A DNA stretch of 64,000 nt from Hyphomicrobiales bacterium (GTDB lineage: Bacteria; Pseudomonadota; Alphaproteobacteria; Rhizobiales; Rhizobiaceae). Of this stretch, positions 62,170 to 64,000 are shown piece after piece. Numbering within the stretch: the first letter of the stretch is position 1; the number at the start of each line of letters is the position of its first letter. The stretch covers positions 186,001 to 250,000 of the forward strand of contig UCNE01000009.1 in assembly GCA_900473685.1 (NCBI GenBank), written 5' to 3'. Under the pieces are notes generated by a model. That model was not told where the DNA came from, ran no database searches, and saw only the letters and a program-made list of their open reading frames with translations. A program made the translations under genes and the position numbers.

Positions 62170-62781
62170 ATGACACCGAGGGAACTGAAAGCTGCGCTGC
62201 GCCTGGAACGGCTGGCATTGCGCGATTCGATGGCGCCGGACGCGCGCATCGAGGCCAGTCTGGCGATGCTCGATCATGCCGGGGACGCGATCGAGTTTGA
62301 TCCAGGACAGGTGATTTCCGGCTTTTGGCCGATCCGCTCTGAGGTTGATATCCGGCCGCTGATGGCGCGGCTGCGCGAGCGCGGTGCCCGCCTGTGTCTG
62401 CCGGCCATCCTCGACAAGCAGACTATCGTCTTTCGCGAACTGGTGCCGGGTGCACCGATCGTGGAGACGGGTTTCGGCACCACCGGACCGGCACAGGATG
62501 CACCGATTCTCGATCCGGGCATCATGCTTGTGCCCTTGGCTGCCTTCGACAGGACAGGCCACCGGATTGGCTATGGTGCCGGATATTATGACCGCGCCAT
62601 CGCGCGTTTGCGCTTGAAAGGCCATATGCCAAGGCTGATCGGGATTGCATTTGACTGCCAGGAAGTGGCATCAGTGCCGGCGGAGCCGCATGATGTGGCG
62701 CTGGATGCCCTGCTGACCGAAAGCGGGTTCCGGATTTTCGGGCTAGGATTAAGCAAATATGAGACTTCTGTTTCTGGGTGA
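62170..62781 (+). CDS. fthC: 5-formyltetrahydrofolate cyclo-ligase
   Basis: 203-residue folate enzyme that turns 5-formyl-THF into 5,10-methenyl-THF using ATP. ISGFWPIRSEVDIRPLM, MLVPLAAFDRTGHRIGYGAGYYDR and LIGIAFDCQEV are the family blocks. The ATG at 62170 has GAAGAGG six bases upstream. In many bacteria this gene directly follows 6S RNA; here about 2.8 kb intervene. The end overlaps ymdB by 23 bases. Confidence 0.93.
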   Translation: MTPRELKAALRLERLALRDSMAPDARIEASLAMLDHAGDAIEFDPGQVISGFWPIRSEVDIRPLMARLRERGARLCLPAILDKQTIVFRELVPGAPIVETGFGTTGPAQDAPILDPGIMLVPLAAFDRTGHRIGYGAGYYDRAIARLRLKGHMPRLIGIAFDCQEVASVPAEPHDVALDALLTESGFRIFGLGLSKYETSVSG

Positions 62782-63583
62782 TATGGTTGGCAAGACTGGC
62801 CGGACGGCGGTCTGGGAAAAACTTCCCGGCCTGATCAGCGACCTGAAACTCGATTTCGTCATCGTCAACGGCGAGAATGCCGCCGGCGGCTTCGGCATCA
62901 CCGAAGATATCTTTCTCGAGACCATCAACGCCGGTGCTGACGTCGTCACCACTGGCAACCATGTCTGGGATCAGAAGGAAGCAGTCTCTTTCTGCCAGCG
63001 TCACGATCAGTTCCTGCGGCCCGCCAACTATCCGGCCGGTACCCCCGGGCGCGGCTCGAACCTCTATTTCGCCCGCAACGGCGCCCGCGTTCTCGTTGCC
63101 AACGTCATGGGCCGAGTCTTCATGCACCCGGAACTCGACGATCCCTTCAAGGCGGCGGAGAGCATTCTCGCAGCATGCCCGCTGAAGGAACAAGCCGACG
63201 CGATCATCTTCGATTTCCACGCGGAGGCGACCAGCGAGAAGCAGTGTTTTGGCCATTTTGTCGATGGCCGCGCCAGCTTTGTGGTTGGTACGCATACTCA
63301 CGTGCCGACCGCTGACGCGCAGATTCTGAATGGTGGCACGGCCTATATGTCGGATGCAGGCATGTGCGGCGATTACGATTCGTCGCTCGGCATGGAAAAG
63401 GAAGAGCCTCTCAACCGCTTCATCTCCAAGATGCCGAAGGGCCGCTTCGAGGCCGCGTCCGGCCCGGCTACCCTCTGCGGCGTCGGCGTCGAAATTTCCG
63501 ATCGCACGGGATTGGCGGAAAACATTGCGCCGCTCAGGATCGGACCGCGGTTGGCGGAAACGATCCCGGCGTTCTGGGGGTAG
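62759..63583 (+). CDS. ymdB: YmdB-type metallophosphoesterase (TIGR00282)
   Basis: 274-residue calcineurin-like phosphoesterase: LFLGDMVGKTGRTAV, IVNGENAAGGFGIT, TTGNHVWDQKE, DFHAEATSEKQC and VGTHTHVPTADAQI give all metal ligands. The Bacillus homologue cleaves cyclic nucleotides and affects biofilm and RNA turnover. It overlaps fthC by 23 bases and is translated from within it. Confidence 0.93.
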   Translation: MRLLFLGDMVGKTGRTAVWEKLPGLISDLKLDFVIVNGENAAGGFGITEDIFLETINAGADVVTTGNHVWDQKEAVSFCQRHDQFLRPANYPAGTPGRGSNLYFARNGARVLVANVMGRVFMHPELDDPFKAAESILAACPLKEQADAIIFDFHAEATSEKQCFGHFVDGRASFVVGTHTHVPTADAQILNGGTAYMSDAGMCGDYDSSLGMEKEEPLNRFISKMPKGRFEAASGPATLCGVGVEISDRTGLAENIAPLRIGPRLAETIPAFWG

Positions 63584-63629
63584 GATCTCCATTTCATAAT
63601 TTCACGCTATTAAAAGTGATACAAAAATT

Positions 63630-63910
63630 ATGAAAATCGTCTATGATGAAATCAAGCGGAAGCTCAATTTAGACAAGCACGGGTTTGATTTTGCGGATTT
63701 GACGTTGGACTTTTTTGCGAGCGCCACGATCGTTCCAGTCAAGAAAGGACGTTGATGGCGATCGGCATCATGCGGCCCGGCGTGATCTCCGTCGTTTTTG
63801 GGACTCTTGGCACAGAAGGCATTTCGATTGTCTCGCAACGTATGGCAAGCAGAAAGGAAAGGTTGGCTCATGAACGTTCACAAGCCGCACATCCCGGCGC
63901 TGACGGATGA
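63630..63910 (+). pseudogene. brnT: BrnT-family toxin, frameshifted
   Basis: BrnT is a ribonuclease toxin of the type II BrnT/BrnA family. The first frame (63630-63755, 41 codons) gives MKIVYDEIKRKLNLDKHGFD, the BrnT N-terminus with the conserved KHG. It stops at TGA 63753-63755. The second frame starts in the overlapping ATG (63755) and gives MAIGIMRPGVISVVFGT then IVSQRMASRKERLAHE, the BrnT C-terminus with the catalytic-region Arg and Glu. Insertion of one base near 63753 would join them (...GRW-MAIG). So either a one-base deletion, a sequencing error or programmed coupling. Confidence 0.75.
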
Positions 63911-64000
63911 GCAAGAAGCGGAGATTCAAAGAAAGATAGCCAGCGATCCGGACAATCCGCAGGCCACAGATGAAGAACTCTCGCAAGCTCGCCCTTTTTC
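63870..64000 (+). CDS. brnA: BrnA-family antitoxin (cut by the window edge)
   Basis: ATG at 63870 opens MNVHKPHIPALTDEQEAEIQ then RKIASDPDNPQATDEELSQA, the N-terminus of a BrnA antitoxin of the short Asp/Pro-rich class. About 43 codons are in the window. It overlaps the brnT C-terminal frame by 41 bases, the usual toxin-antitoxin coupling. Frame is open to the edge. Confidence 0.75.
   Translation, partial: MNVHKPHIPALTDEQEAEIQRKIASDPDNPQATDEELSQARPF

Noticed and set aside
1-64000. tRNA, rRNA, CRISPR arrays, integrases or prophage genes
   Set aside because: No T-loop/acceptor patterns, regularly spaced direct repeats, tyrosine recombinase or phage structural motifs were seen on reading the intergenic regions and proteins.

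Overview
The window is a GC-rich, densely coded stretch of an alphaproteobacterial chromosome, most likely a member of the Rhizobiaceae (Rhizobium/Agrobacterium/Sinorhizobium relatives). The evidence is gene content: bacterial homospermidine synthase, an Omp10-type lipoprotein, a GapR-type DUF2312 protein, a DUF1465 (RcdA-like) protein, DUF1192, DUF882, DUF1036, DUF1244 and DUF4164 proteins, a tkt-gap-pgk-fbaB glycolytic block, a zapA-6S RNA-fthC neighbourhood, and a RIME1-like intergenic palindromic repeat. No rRNA, tRNA, CRISPR array, prophage or intact insertion sequence was seen. Most of the window is housekeeping DNA.

Layout. 1-5.4 kb: a 5'-nucleotidase cut by the window edge, a DUF1330/membrane protein pair divergent from an XRE/MmyB-type regulator, omp10, hss and a small alpha/beta hydrolase. 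5.5-11 kb: a complete tyrosine/homogentisate catabolic island. hmgA, fahA and maiA run leftward; a MarR regulator diverges from hmgA across a clear palindromic operator; an Lrp/AsnC regulator diverges from hppD. 11-22.7 kb: a diguanylate cyclase, a pabB-pabC pair, pepF, a sigma-54 response regulator, a long DUF882 cell-wall protein, msrB-msrA, gapR, DUF1244 and an N-formylglutamate amidohydrolase. 22.8-34.9 kb: a DUF1036-pykA operon, hydrolase and TPR proteins, rpmJ, purEK, two divergent DUF465 genes, an ArsR regulator, a TauE permease, a divergent ThiE-like protein, a Sel1 protein, efp and suhB.

35-48.2 kb: an orphan MotA/MotB-like pair, a flavoprotein dehydrogenase, an orphan TctC binding protein, an MsbA-like ABC exporter, rpmE, a GlxA-type AraC regulator, a rhodanese, an ArsR-SRPBCC pair behind an operator-covered and probably leaderless promoter, a GFA protein, and a four-gene translationally coupled phospholipid operon (PlsC, CdsA-like, small membrane protein, CDP-alcohol phosphatidyltransferase with an unusual motif). 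48.2-59.2 kb: DUF1465 with a perfect CtrA-type box upstream, DUF1192-MFS, a 51-residue membrane protein, PhzF, fbaB, pgk, a PF06475 protein, gap, tkt, DUF4164 and zapA. A CG-centred near-palindrome recurs upstream of pykA, fbaB and tkt and suggests shared control of glycolysis.

59.2-64 kb: 6S RNA follows zapA, but the usual next gene fthC lies about 2.8 kb further on. The gap holds AT-rich non-coding DNA, a small orphan gene, a LysR regulator, a DUF1127 gene and a minimal LuxR-type HTH gene, and looks inserted. The window ends with ymdB and a BrnT/BrnA toxin-antitoxin locus in which brnT appears frameshifted and brnA runs off the edge.

I found no clearly new multi-gene system. The best leads are the CtrA box at the rcdA-like gene, the shared glycolytic operator, the CDP-alcohol phosphatidyltransferase operon, the leaderless self-repressed ArsR promoter, the synteny break at 6S RNA and the broken BrnT.
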